From NCBI GenBank assembly GCA_024707365.1, contig JANPZV010000001.1:62001-126000 (forward strand): 64,000 nucleotides of DNA, given 5' to 3'. Positions 56,859 to 64,000 of this stretch are shown here, piece after piece; the stretch's first letter is position 1, and each line of letters opens with the position of its first letter. The notes beneath the pieces are model-generated. The model saw only the letters and a program-made list of their open reading frames with translations. It did no database searches and was not told the origin of the DNA. This DNA is from Terricaulis sp. GTDB lineage: Bacteria; Pseudomonadota; Alphaproteobacteria; Caulobacterales; Aquidulcibacteraceae. The translations under genes and the position numbers were made by a program.

Positions 56859-59162
56859 ATGGCCAAGAAAATGCTGATCGATGCAGCGCACCCGGAAGAA
56901 ACCCGGGTCGCGGTGCTCGATGGAAACCGTGTTGAAGATTTCGATTTCGAGGTTGCGAGCCGCAAACAACTCAGAGGCAATATCTATCTCGCCAAGGTGA
57001 CGCGCGTTGAGCCGTCGCTGCAGGCGGCCTTTGTGGAATATGGCGGCAACCGCCACGGCTTTCTCGCCTTCTCCGAAATCCACCCCGATTATTACGCCAT
57101 CCCCCAGGCCGATCAGGAAGCGATCAAGGCCGAGCTCGCCGCCGCGCAAGCTGCGGCCGATGATGCCGACGAGGATGAAGAAGCCGCCGATGAGCGCCGC
57201 CGCAAGGTGCTGACGCGCCGCTACAAGATCCAAGAGGTGATCCGCCGCCGGCAGATCATGTTGATCCAGGTGGTGAAGGAAGAGCGCGGCAATAAAGGCG
57301 CTGCACTGACGACCTACCTCTCGCTCGCGGGCCGTTATTGCGTGCTCATGCCCAATACCGGGCGCGGCGGCGGCATCTCGCGTAAGATCACCCAGGCCAC
57401 CGATCGCAAGCGCCTCAAGAAGATCGCCCAGGATCTCGACGTGCCGCAGGGCCAGGGCCTCATCATCCGCACCGCGGGCGCCAAGCGCACCAAGACCGAA
57501 ATCAAGCGCGATTACGAATATCTCTCCCGCGCCTGGGAAACCATCCGCGACGACACGCTCAAAAGCGTCGCGCCGGCTTTGATCTATGAGGAAAGCTCGC
57601 TGGTGAAGCGCGCGATCCGCGATCTTTACGATAAGGACGTGGATGAAATTCACGTCGAAGGCGATAGCGCCTATAAAGAGGCGAAAGATTTCGTCCGCAT
57701 GCTGATGCCTTCCCACGCCAAGCGCGTGCATCCGTGGAAGGAAGCCACCCCGATCTTCACCAAGACGGGCGTGGAAAAGCAGCTCGAGAGCATCTACTCG
57801 CCCGTCGTGCATCTCAAAAGCGGCGGCTATCTCGTCATCAACCAGGCCGAAGCCCTGGTGGCGATCGACGTGAACTCCGGCCGCGCCACGCGCGAACGCA
57901 ATATCGAGCAAACCGCGCTCAAGACCAACCTCGAAGCCGCCGACGAAGCGGCGCGCCAGATGCGCCTGCGCGATCTTGCCGGCCTTGTCGTGATCGATTT
58001 CATCGACATGGAGGAAACCAAGAACGATCGCTCGGTCGAAAAGCGGATGAAGGATAATCTCCGCTTCGATCGCGCGCGCGTGCAGATGGGCAAGATCAGC
58101 GGCTTTGGCCTGCTTGAGCTGTCGCGCCAGCGCCGCCGCACCGGCGTGCTGGAAGGCACCTCCCATGTCTGCCCGCACTGCCAAGGCGCGGGCCGCGTGC
58201 GCTCGGTGGAATCGGCCGCGCTGGCTTTGATCCGCGCGCTCGATGACGCCGCCGCGCGCCAGAAGGGACACAGCATCGAGGTGCGCGCCGCCACCGAGGT
58301 GGCGCTTTATCTGCTCAACGAAAAGCGCGCGGCGCTTGGCGCGCTCGAAGCGGCGCGCGGCGTGCGCGTGCGCATCCTCGCCGGCGCAGGCCTCACTCCG
58401 CCCGATTTTGAGATCAACATCTCAAGCGAAGGCTATCTCGAAGATGAGCCCGAGGCGCGCGCCCCCGCGCCGCGCCGCGAGGCCGCCCAGCCCGAACCGG
58501 CCGAGATCGACGATGACGCCGTCGAGGACGAAGAAGAGGAAGAGGTCGAGGCCGAAGCCGCCGCTGAACCCGCGGAGGATGGCGACAGCCGCCGCCGCCG
58601 CCGTCGCGGCCGCCGTGGCGGGCGCAAGCGCCGCGAGGATGAAGAGCCGTCCGCCGCTGAAGCGGGCGCCGATCAGCCGAAAGCGCCAGCCCCCGCCACC
58701 GCTGAGCAGCGCGAGGATCGCAACGGCCGCCGCCGCCGGCGCCGCAGCCGCGGCCGCGGCGGGCGCCGCACCTATGAGGTCGATGGCGGCGAATGGCTGG
58801 ATTTCGTCGGCGCCGATCTCAAGCATCTGCAGCCGCGCCCCGAACGCCGCCCCGCGCCTGCAGGGGCCGAAGCGGCTGAGGACGCAGCGGCCGAGGCGGA
58901 TGCGGAGATCGGAGCTGAAATCGTCGCCCATCCCGCGCTGGCCGAAGCCGCGCCGGAGCCGAAGCCTGAGCCGGAGATCGCGCCAGCGCCGGAGATCGTG
59001 ACGCAGCATGCCGCGCCGCCCCCGGAACCCCAGCCCGAGCCCGTGGTCGCGCTGGAACCGGCGCTCGCGCCGGAGCCCGCCGCGCCCGCGCCCGATTACG
59101 AGCCCGATCAGGAGCGGCGGGATAAGTTCTTCTCGCGCCTGTCGCGCTGGTCGAAAAAGTAG
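56859..59162 (+). CDS. rne: Ribonuclease E
   Basis: 767 residues. The S1 domain is split by an acidic insertion (AADDADEDEEAADERRR) common in alphaproteobacterial RNase E. Catalytic aspartates in VAIDVNSGRAT and DFIDMEETKN; zinc-link CPHCQGAGRV. The C-terminal ~280 residues are disordered, with long acidic (EDEEEEEVEAE) and arginine-rich (RRRRRGRRGGRKRR, RRRRRRSRGRGGRR) RNA-binding segments, ending FFSRLSRWSKK, a possible degradosome contact. Initiates mRNA decay and rRNA/tRNA processing at the membrane or nucleoid. Intact. Confidence 0.96.
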   Translation: MAKKMLIDAAHPEETRVAVLDGNRVEDFDFEVASRKQLRGNIYLAKVTRVEPSLQAAFVEYGGNRHGFLAFSEIHPDYYAIPQADQEAIKAELAAAQAAADDADEDEEAADERRRKVLTRRYKIQEVIRRRQIMLIQVVKEERGNKGAALTTYLSLAGRYCVLMPNTGRGGGISRKITQATDRKRLKKIAQDLDVPQGQGLIIRTAGAKRTKTEIKRDYEYLSRAWETIRDDTLKSVAPALIYEESSLVKRAIRDLYDKDVDEIHVEGDSAYKEAKDFVRMLMPSHAKRVHPWKEATPIFTKTGVEKQLESIYSPVVHLKSGGYLVINQAEALVAIDVNSGRATRERNIEQTALKTNLEAADEAARQMRLRDLAGLVVIDFIDMEETKNDRSVEKRMKDNLRFDRARVQMGKISGFGLLELSRQRRRTGVLEGTSHVCPHCQGAGRVRSVESAALALIRALDDAAARQKGHSIEVRAATEVALYLLNEKRAALGALEAARGVRVRILAGAGLTPPDFEINISSEGYLEDEPEARAPAPRREAAQPEPAEIDDDAVEDEEEEEVEAEAAAEPAEDGDSRRRRRRGRRGGRKRREDEEPSAAEAGADQPKAPAPATAEQREDRNGRRRRRRSRGRGGRRTYEVDGGEWLDFVGADLKHLQPRPERRPAPAGAEAAEDAAAEADAEIGAEIVAHPALAEAAPEPKPEPEIAPAPEIVTQHAAPPPEPQPEPVVALEPALAPEPAAPAPDYEPDQERRDKFFSRLSRWSKK

Positions 59163-59184
59163 GCGGGCCTTGCTCCCGCCCCAA

Positions 59185-59210
59185 AGCGGCGCTTCAACGG
59201 AAGCGCCGCT
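59185..59210 (+). repeat. Hairpin after rne
   Basis: 10-bp perfect stem AGCGGCGCTT (59185-59194) and AAGCGCCGCT (59201-59210) with CAACGG loop, between rne and the M48 gene 20 bp later. No T-run; may attenuate or protect the 3' end. Confidence 0.6.
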
Positions 59211-59228
59211 GCAAGCCAAGGAGCGAAC

Positions 59229-60656
59229 ATGAAGGCTCTCCCGCGAATGCTCGCCGCCCTGGCGCGCGCCGGCTTTGCGGCATGCGCGGCCGTGCTGGCG
59301 TTCGCCATGAGCGCCGCGCCCGCGTCCGCCCAAGGGCTGATCCGCGATTCCGAGATCGAGGAAACATTGCGGGTTTACACCACGCCGCTGCTGCAAGCGG
59401 CCGGGCTCGATCCCAATGATGTGAGCCTTTACATCGTCGGCGATAATTCGCTGAACGCCTTCGTCGCCGGCGGGCAAAACATCTTCGTGCACACCGGCCT
59501 TATTCTCGCGGCCGATACGCCGAATGAATTGATCGGCGTGCTCGCGCACGAAACCGGCCACATCGCCGGCGGGCATTTGGCGCGCCAGCGCGAGGCGGTG
59601 AACAAATCCATGCGCACCGCGCTGATTTCCATCGGCCTTGGCCTGCTCGCCATCGCCAGCGGCGCGCCCGATGCGGGCGCGGTGCTGATGGCGAGTTCTT
59701 CCAATTTCGCCATGGGCAACATGGTGCGCCACACCCAGGTGCAGGAAAGCGCGGCCGATCAAGCGGCGCTCGATTATCTCGTCCGCACCGGGCAAAGCCC
59801 GCGCGGGCTGATCGATTTCTTCAACAAGAACGTGCGCCCGTACGAATTCATGGTGCGCCGCTTGCCGCCTTATCTGATGACGCACCCGTTCAGCTCCGAT
59901 CGCGTCGAGGCGCTGCGCCAGGGCGCGCAGGGCAGCCCGCTTTATGAGGTGGTCGATAGCGAAGACTACCTGCTGCGCTTTCGCTTCATGCAGGCCAAGC
60001 TGGTGGGCTTTATCCTCACCCAAGGCGAAACCCTGGCGCGCTATCCGCTGAGCGACACCTCCCAGCCCGCGCGCTACGCCCGCGCGGTGGCCTATTATCG
60101 CGCTTCGGATTTGCCGCGCGCCCGCGTGGAGATGCAAAGCCTCATGGCTGAGGATCCGCGCAACCCCTATTATCAGGAATTGATGGGCCAAATCCTGTTC
60201 GAGAACGGGCGCGCCGAAGAGGCCCTGCCCTATAATCGCCGCGCGCTCGAGCTCAAGCCCAATGACGCGCTGCTGCAGATCGCGCTGGCGCGCGCGCTGA
60301 TCGCCGGCAATGGGCGCGAGGGCGCCGATGAAGCCGTCACGCTGCTGCAAGCGGCGATCAATTCCGATTCCGACAACGCCTATGCCTGGCGCGAACTGGC
60401 CGCCGCGCGCGAATTGCGCGGTGAGCGTTCGCTGGCCGAGCTTGCCTCGGCGGAGCTGAATTTCTCCATCGGCAATTATCCCGCCGCGATCAGCTTCGCC
60501 GAGCGCGCGCGCCGCGATCTGCCGCGCAATACCCCCTCCTACCAGCGCGCCACCGATATCTTGACCTTCGCCAGCGCCGAAATGCGCGAGCGCCAGGGCC
60601 AGCAGGGCCGGCGCGGCCTCGCCCCTGCGGCCGCCGCACACCCGCACGCGCACTAA
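59229..60656 (+). CDS. M48 family metallopeptidase with TPR domain (BepA-like)
   Basis: 475 residues. Signal peptide ends SAAPASAQG. The metalloprotease has VLAHETGHIAGGH (HExxH) and VQESAADQAALDYL (third ligand glutamate), followed by a TPR region (~260-440) with repeated DPRNPYYQELMGQILFENGRAEEAL and NRRALELKPNDALLQIALARAL units. This order, protease then TPRs, is that of BepA/YfgC, which checks outer-membrane protein assembly (LptD, BamA). Terminal His-rich tail AHPHAH. Intact. Confidence 0.9.
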   Translation: MKALPRMLAALARAGFAACAAVLAFAMSAAPASAQGLIRDSEIEETLRVYTTPLLQAAGLDPNDVSLYIVGDNSLNAFVAGGQNIFVHTGLILAADTPNELIGVLAHETGHIAGGHLARQREAVNKSMRTALISIGLGLLAIASGAPDAGAVLMASSSNFAMGNMVRHTQVQESAADQAALDYLVRTGQSPRGLIDFFNKNVRPYEFMVRRLPPYLMTHPFSSDRVEALRQGAQGSPLYEVVDSEDYLLRFRFMQAKLVGFILTQGETLARYPLSDTSQPARYARAVAYYRASDLPRARVEMQSLMAEDPRNPYYQELMGQILFENGRAEEALPYNRRALELKPNDALLQIALARALIAGNGREGADEAVTLLQAAINSDSDNAYAWRELAAARELRGERSLAELASAELNFSIGNYPAAISFAERARRDLPRNTPSYQRATDILTFASAEMRERQGQQGRRGLAPAAAAHPHAH

Positions 60657-60722
60657 CAGCTCCTACGCTTGCCCCCGCGTTCAATTGCGGCCATGACCTG
60701 CCCTTCGCATCGGAGATCGCCC

Positions 60723-61448
60723 ATGGCGCGCGCCCTTTCCTTGTTCCTGCTTGCATTGCTCGCGCTGTCGCCCGCCGCCGCCGCCGCGCAGAGCTTCAAT
60801 GCGCAAGAGCAATCGGAAATCCGCGCCATCGTCCGCGACTATCTCGTCCGCAATCCCGATGTGCTGCGCGAGGCGCTGGATTCGCTTGAAACCCGCGTCA
60901 GCGAAGAGCGCTGGCTCGAAATCAGCGCCGATCGCCGCGATTTTTCCATCGGCCCCGCCGATGCGCCGATCGTGATCGTCGAATTCTTCGATTATCGCTG
61001 CACCTATTGCCACGCCGCGCTCGATTGGGTGGTGCGCACCCAGCGCGCGCGCAATGACGTGCGCTTTGTGTTCAAAGAATTTCCGATCCTGTCGCAAACC
61101 TCGTTCGAGGCGTCGCAGGCGGCGCTCGCCGCGATCCCGCAGGGGCGTTATTTTCAGTTTCACCGCGCGCTGATGGCGTTCCGCGGCGATCTCACCTCAG
61201 AGCGCATCGATGAGCTCGCGCGCCAAGCCGGCGTTGATGTCGCGCGCATGCGCCGCGATATGGCCAACCCCGACATCACCGCCCACCTTGAAGAAAACCG
61301 CGCCCGCGCCATCGATTATCAAATCAGCGGCACGCCCGGTTTTGTCATCAATGGCGAATTGATCTCGGGCTTTGACGAGGGCCGCCTCAACACGCGCCTG
61401 CGCCAAGCCGCGCTCGAAGCGCGCGAGCGGCGCGCCGCCACGCGCTAA
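60723..61448 (+). CDS. DsbA-like periplasmic thiol oxidoreductase
   Basis: 241 residues from ATG 60723 (MARALSLFLLALLALSPAAAAAQ, signal peptide). Thioredoxin fold with the redox site EFFDYRCTYCHAALDW (CTYC) and cis-proline loop SGTPGFVINGELISGF. An N-terminal helical extension (AQEQSEIRAIVRDYLVRNPDVLREAL) is typical of the Com1/ScsC subgroup. Could be oxidase or isomerase. Follows the M48 gene in the same direction, 66 bp apart; its end overlaps the next convergent gene by 4 bp. Confidence 0.88.
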   Translation: MARALSLFLLALLALSPAAAAAQSFNAQEQSEIRAIVRDYLVRNPDVLREALDSLETRVSEERWLEISADRRDFSIGPADAPIVIVEFFDYRCTYCHAALDWVVRTQRARNDVRFVFKEFPILSQTSFEASQAALAAIPQGRYFQFHRALMAFRGDLTSERIDELARQAGVDVARMRRDMANPDITAHLEENRARAIDYQISGTPGFVINGELISGFDEGRLNTRLRQAALEARERRAATR

Positions 61449-62200
61449 ATCCGCCCGCGCGCGCTCGCCCACACCAAGCGCAGCTTGCGCGCAAACGCCG
61501 GCGCCGCAATCTCTCCCCGCGCCAAAGCCCGCAAATAAAGCGGAACCAGCGCCACATACCCATACCCCGCGAACGCCTCCGCCGGCATCGCCCGCGCCAA
61601 GCCTTGCGCTTGGGCATAAGCGGCGCGCGCGCCAGCGCACAAATCTTCGATGCGCACGCCCGCCGGCAACAGCACGCGCCCGCGCGCACGCCATGCCGGC
61701 TCTGCACGCGCCAGCCCCGCAAGCCCCCACGCGCGCGCAGCAGGCGCGGAAAACGCACCCACAGCATCGCTTTGCGCATCCACGCCGCAGCAGGCGAGGC
61801 CCGCCTGCATCACGACGCCCGCCGTGCCGTCGATATAGGCGTGAAGCGCTGCAAGGTTTGCAAACGGCGCGGCTTCCAAATCCGCCGCGCGCGCCGCCGT
61901 CAGCGCCGCCAGCATGCCGGCGAGTTGCGGCGCGGCGGCGCAAAGCGCCTGCAGCGCCGGCTCACGCGGCGGGGCGGCGCCTTCGGCAATCGCCTCAAGC
62001 CCCTCGCGCCACCATTGCAGGCGAATGGCGCCCAAGCCCGGCTCGCGCACCGCAGCGGCAACCGAGCCAATCTCATGATTGACAGCGTACACCGCCTCAA
62101 GCGCGGCCCGCACCGGCGCGGGCGCAAAGCGACTCGCCATCCAGCGATCCTCGTCGGCGCGGCGCGCCAAAGCCGCCGCCGCCTCAGGCCCGGCCGGCAA
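61445..62200 (-). CDS. Squalene/phytoene-synthase-like protein (NDUFAF6 type)
   Basis: 251 residues from TTG 62200, immediately after the secF stop. Contains DRWMASRFAPAPVRAALEAVYAVNHEI and LGAIRLQWWREGLEAI, the trans-IPPS family blocks. The DxxxD motifs needed for prenyl transfer are incomplete, as in NDUFAF6, a mitochondrial complex I assembly factor descended from this family. So it may not make squalene. Common companion of secDF in alphaproteobacteria; cotranscribed. Function is inferred. Confidence 0.65.
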   Translation of the reverse strand: MPAGPEAAAALARRADEDRWMASRFAPAPVRAALEAVYAVNHEIGSVAAAVREPGLGAIRLQWWREGLEAIAEGAAPPREPALQALCAAAPQLAGMLAALTAARAADLEAAPFANLAALHAYIDGTAGVVMQAGLACCGVDAQSDAVGAFSAPAARAWGLAGLARAEPAWRARGRVLLPAGVRIEDLCAGARAAYAQAQGLARAMPAEAFAGYGYVALVPLYLRALARGEIAAPAFARKLRLVWASARGRI

Positions 62201-63226
62201 TCAGCCCGTCGCGGGCGCAGCATCCACGCCCTTGCCCGGTTCTGCGCGATTGCGCTTGACGCCCCAAAGCAAAATCGCGGGCGCAGCGACATAGACCGAA
62301 GAATACGTGCCCACCACGATGCCGAAGATCATCGCCAGCGCAAAACCCGAGAGCGCTTCACCGCCAAGATAATAGATCACCACCAGCGCCACCAAGGTCG
62401 TCACGCCAGTCATGATCGTGCGCGAGAGGGTTTCGTTGATCGAAAGATCAATCACATCGCCCAGCGGCATTTTCTTATACTTGCGCAGATTTTCCCGCAG
62501 CCGGTCAAACACGACGACGGTGTCGTTGATGCCGTAGCCGATGATGGTCAGCAGCGCGGCCACGATCGTCAGCGTGAATTCCAGCCTGAACACGGAAAAC
62601 AGCCCAAGCGTCAAAATCACGTCGTGGAAGAGGCCCAGCACCGCGCCAACGCCGAACTGCCATTCAAACCGGAACCAGATGTAAACCAGCATCATCAAAA
62701 TCGCGAGGCCAAGCGCCATGAGCCCGCCGGCGAACAATTCTTCTGACACCTGCGCGCTGACCGATTCCGTCCGCTCGATCTGCACCTCCGGCGCTTCGGC
62801 CGCGAGGGCTGCGCGCACGCGGGCGATATCGGCATCGGCGCCCGCCTCGGTGATCTCAAACCGCACCAGCGCGTTGGTGGCCGCGCCAAACGCCTGCACC
62901 TGCACATCGCCAATGCCGAGCCCGCCGACGATCGAGCGCAGCGCCGCAAGATCGACCGGCTCGTCAGCGCGCACCTCAAGCAGCGTGCCGCCCTTGAAAT
63001 CAACGCCGAGATTGAAGCCTTCGCTTAAAACATGCGCGACGCGATGGCCCACCGGGCCCTCGACCTCATTGTAGATCGCCCAAGGGGTCGCGCGGAAACT
63101 GCCTGTCACCATCGAAGCAAAGCTGGCGAGGATCAGCAGCGTGGAGATCGCGCCCATAAGCGCCGCCACCGCGACGAATTTGAAATTCGTGCGCTCGGGC
63201 AGATAGCGGATGAAAGGAAAACGCAT
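62201..63226 (-). CDS. secF: Protein translocase subunit SecF
   Basis: 341 residues. Six helices with a periplasmic P4 domain (GFNLGVDFKGGTLLEVRA). RND-type helices four to six have LGLFHDVILTLGLFSVF, GYGINDTVVVFDRLREN and FALAMIFGIVVGTYSSVYVAAP. With SecD it uses the proton gradient to pull proteins out of SecYEG. Starts MRFPFIRYLPERTNF, with a seven-base gap to secD. Confidence 0.96.
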   Translation of the reverse strand: MRFPFIRYLPERTNFKFVAVAALMGAISTLLILASFASMVTGSFRATPWAIYNEVEGPVGHRVAHVLSEGFNLGVDFKGGTLLEVRADEPVDLAALRSIVGGLGIGDVQVQAFGAATNALVRFEITEAGADADIARVRAALAAEAPEVQIERTESVSAQVSEELFAGGLMALGLAILMMLVYIWFRFEWQFGVGAVLGLFHDVILTLGLFSVFRLEFTLTIVAALLTIIGYGINDTVVVFDRLRENLRKYKKMPLGDVIDLSINETLSRTIMTGVTTLVALVVIYYLGGEALSGFALAMIFGIVVGTYSSVYVAAPAILLWGVKRNRAEPGKGVDAAPATG

Positions 63227-63233
63227 ATCGACC

Positions 63234-64000
63234 TCAAATCGGCAGAGTCTTGGGCCGCGTCAGGCGGAACCACCAAGCGATTAAAAGCTGCGAAATCATC
63301 ACCGCGCTGAACACCGAGGTGATGACCCCGATCGACAAGGTCCAGGCAAAGCCGCGCACCGGCCCCGCGCCGAATTGGAACAGGATCAAGGCGGCCAGGA
63401 TGGTTGTCAGGTTGGCGTCGATGATGGCCACCATGGCGCGGCCAAAGCCGGCGTCTATGGCGATCGCAGGCAATCGCCCGGCCTTCTGCTCATCGCGCAT
63501 GCGCTCATAGATCAGCACGTTGGCGTCCACCGCCATCGCCATGGTGAGGATCAGCCCCGCGATGCCCGGCAAGGTGAGCGCCGCGCCAATCATGGACATC
63601 GCCGCCAGCAGCAACACCATGTTCACCGCCAGCGCCAAGCACGCGAACACCCCAAACAGCCCATACGCCAGCACCATCAGCACCAGCACGCAGATCCCCG
63701 AGATAATCCCGGCGATAATGCCGGAATCGATCGCATCTTGGCCAAGCCCCGGCCCCACCGCGCGCTCTTCAATCACCGAAAGCGGCGCAGGCAGCGCCCC
63801 CGCGTTCAGCATGATCGCCAAATCGCTCGCGCTTCTGGCGGTGAAGCTGCCGGAAATCTGGCCTTGGCCGCCGCAGATCGGCTCATTGATGACAGGCGCG
63901 GTGAGCACCTGATTATCGAGCAGAATGGCGAAGCGCTGGTTCGTGAACTGGCGCGTGATCGAGCAAAACTGACGCGCGCCTTGGCTATCGAGCTGGAAGG
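63234..64000 (-). CDS. secD: Protein translocase subunit SecD, C-terminal part
   Basis: Runs off the right edge; about 255 residues are visible. The P1 end QFAILLDNQVLTAPVINEPI and SGSFTARSASDLAIMLNAGALPAPLSVIEERAVGPGLG are SecD landmarks, followed by the six-helix RND part with AMAVDANVLIYERMRDEQ and the terminal WWFRLTRPKTLPI. Partner of SecF. Confidence 0.95.
   Translation of the reverse strand, partial: FQLDSQGARQFCSITRQFTNQRFAILLDNQVLTAPVINEPICGGQGQISGSFTARSASDLAIMLNAGALPAPLSVIEERAVGPGLGQDAIDSGIIAGIISGICVLVLMVLAYGLFGVFACLALAVNMVLLLAAMSMIGAALTLPGIAGLILTMAMAVDANVLIYERMRDEQKAGRLPAIAIDAGFGRAMVAIIDANLTTILAALILFQFGAGPVRGFAWTLSIGVITSVFSAVMISQLLIAWWFRLTRPKTLPI

Noticed and set aside
58422..60653. 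743-residue minus-strand open frame
   Set aside because: Shadow of rne and the M48 gene; no domain and biased composition.
1..64000. Prophage, insertion sequence, CRISPR or defence island
   Set aside because: No transposase, integrase, phage structural, Cas or toxin-antitoxin signature was seen; no evenly spaced direct repeats.

Overview
The window is about 64 kb of GC-rich, almost fully coding chromosome from an alphaproteobacterium. Gene content fits a Caulobacterales/Hyphomonadaceae-like organism: a bactofilin next to an M23 endopeptidase, RegB/RegA, DUF2794, System I cytochrome c maturation, an intracellular PHB depolymerase, and an RNase E with an acidic insertion in its S1 domain. The lineage call is inferred from content and order, not from a marker tree. 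No prophage, insertion sequence, CRISPR array, tRNA or rRNA was seen.

Layout. 1-3.4 kb: end of an S9 peptidase, two large palindromes, a small membrane protein, oxyR and a sensor kinase. 3.5-12.9 kb: translation and SRP block (ffh, rpsP, rimM, trmD, rplS, mtaB, ftsY), interrupted by a reverse-oriented GH5 glycosidase. 13-18 kb: cyclophilin, yciB, a MarR regulator and ccmABCDG. 18-27 kb: DUF4349 lipoprotein, acnA, DUF1223 and a four-gene Gld-like ABC operon. 27-33.4 kb: a gene-poor gap with a candidate small RNA, DUF2794, ybhL, a class A PBP, a YgjP-type metallopeptidase and phaZ. 33.5-39.6 kb: SCO1, a probable heme TonB receptor with a DUF6607 partner, and regB/regA. 39.6-47.8 kb: a membrane protein, NamZ, a DOMON-like protein, tyrS, a giant AsmA-like protein and bcp. 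47.9-56.4 kb: M23 peptidase/bactofilin, two uncharacterised genes, prfB with a programmed +1 frameshift, PBP1A and a Tat-type amidase. 56.4-64 kb: rne, an M48 peptidase, a DsbA-like protein, a squalene/phytoene-synthase-like protein, secF and the end of secD.

Functional themes. Envelope construction dominates: two class A PBPs, AmiC, NamZ, LmdC-like peptidase with bactofilin, AsmA-like protein and SecDF. Respiration is the second theme: Ccm, SCO1, RegBA, and a phytoene-synthase-like protein possibly acting as a complex I assembly factor.

Data quality. About 19 genes, including the essential rpsP, ffh and tyrS, are broken by one-base shifts. Several lie in homopolymers, and the protein families continue cleanly across each break. 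This is best explained by consensus indel errors, so these genes are annotated as single CDSs spanning the break. The prfB frameshift is different: it carries the complete classical recoding signal and should be real.

Most unusual items: (1) palindromic elements whose ends supply the stop codons of flanking genes; (2) a palindrome-rich element inside the 3' end of mtaB; (3) a RimM with a ~220-residue histone-H1-like tail; (4) a structured minus-strand RNA candidate at 27.2-27.3 kb; (5) the Gld-like ABC operon of unknown substrate.
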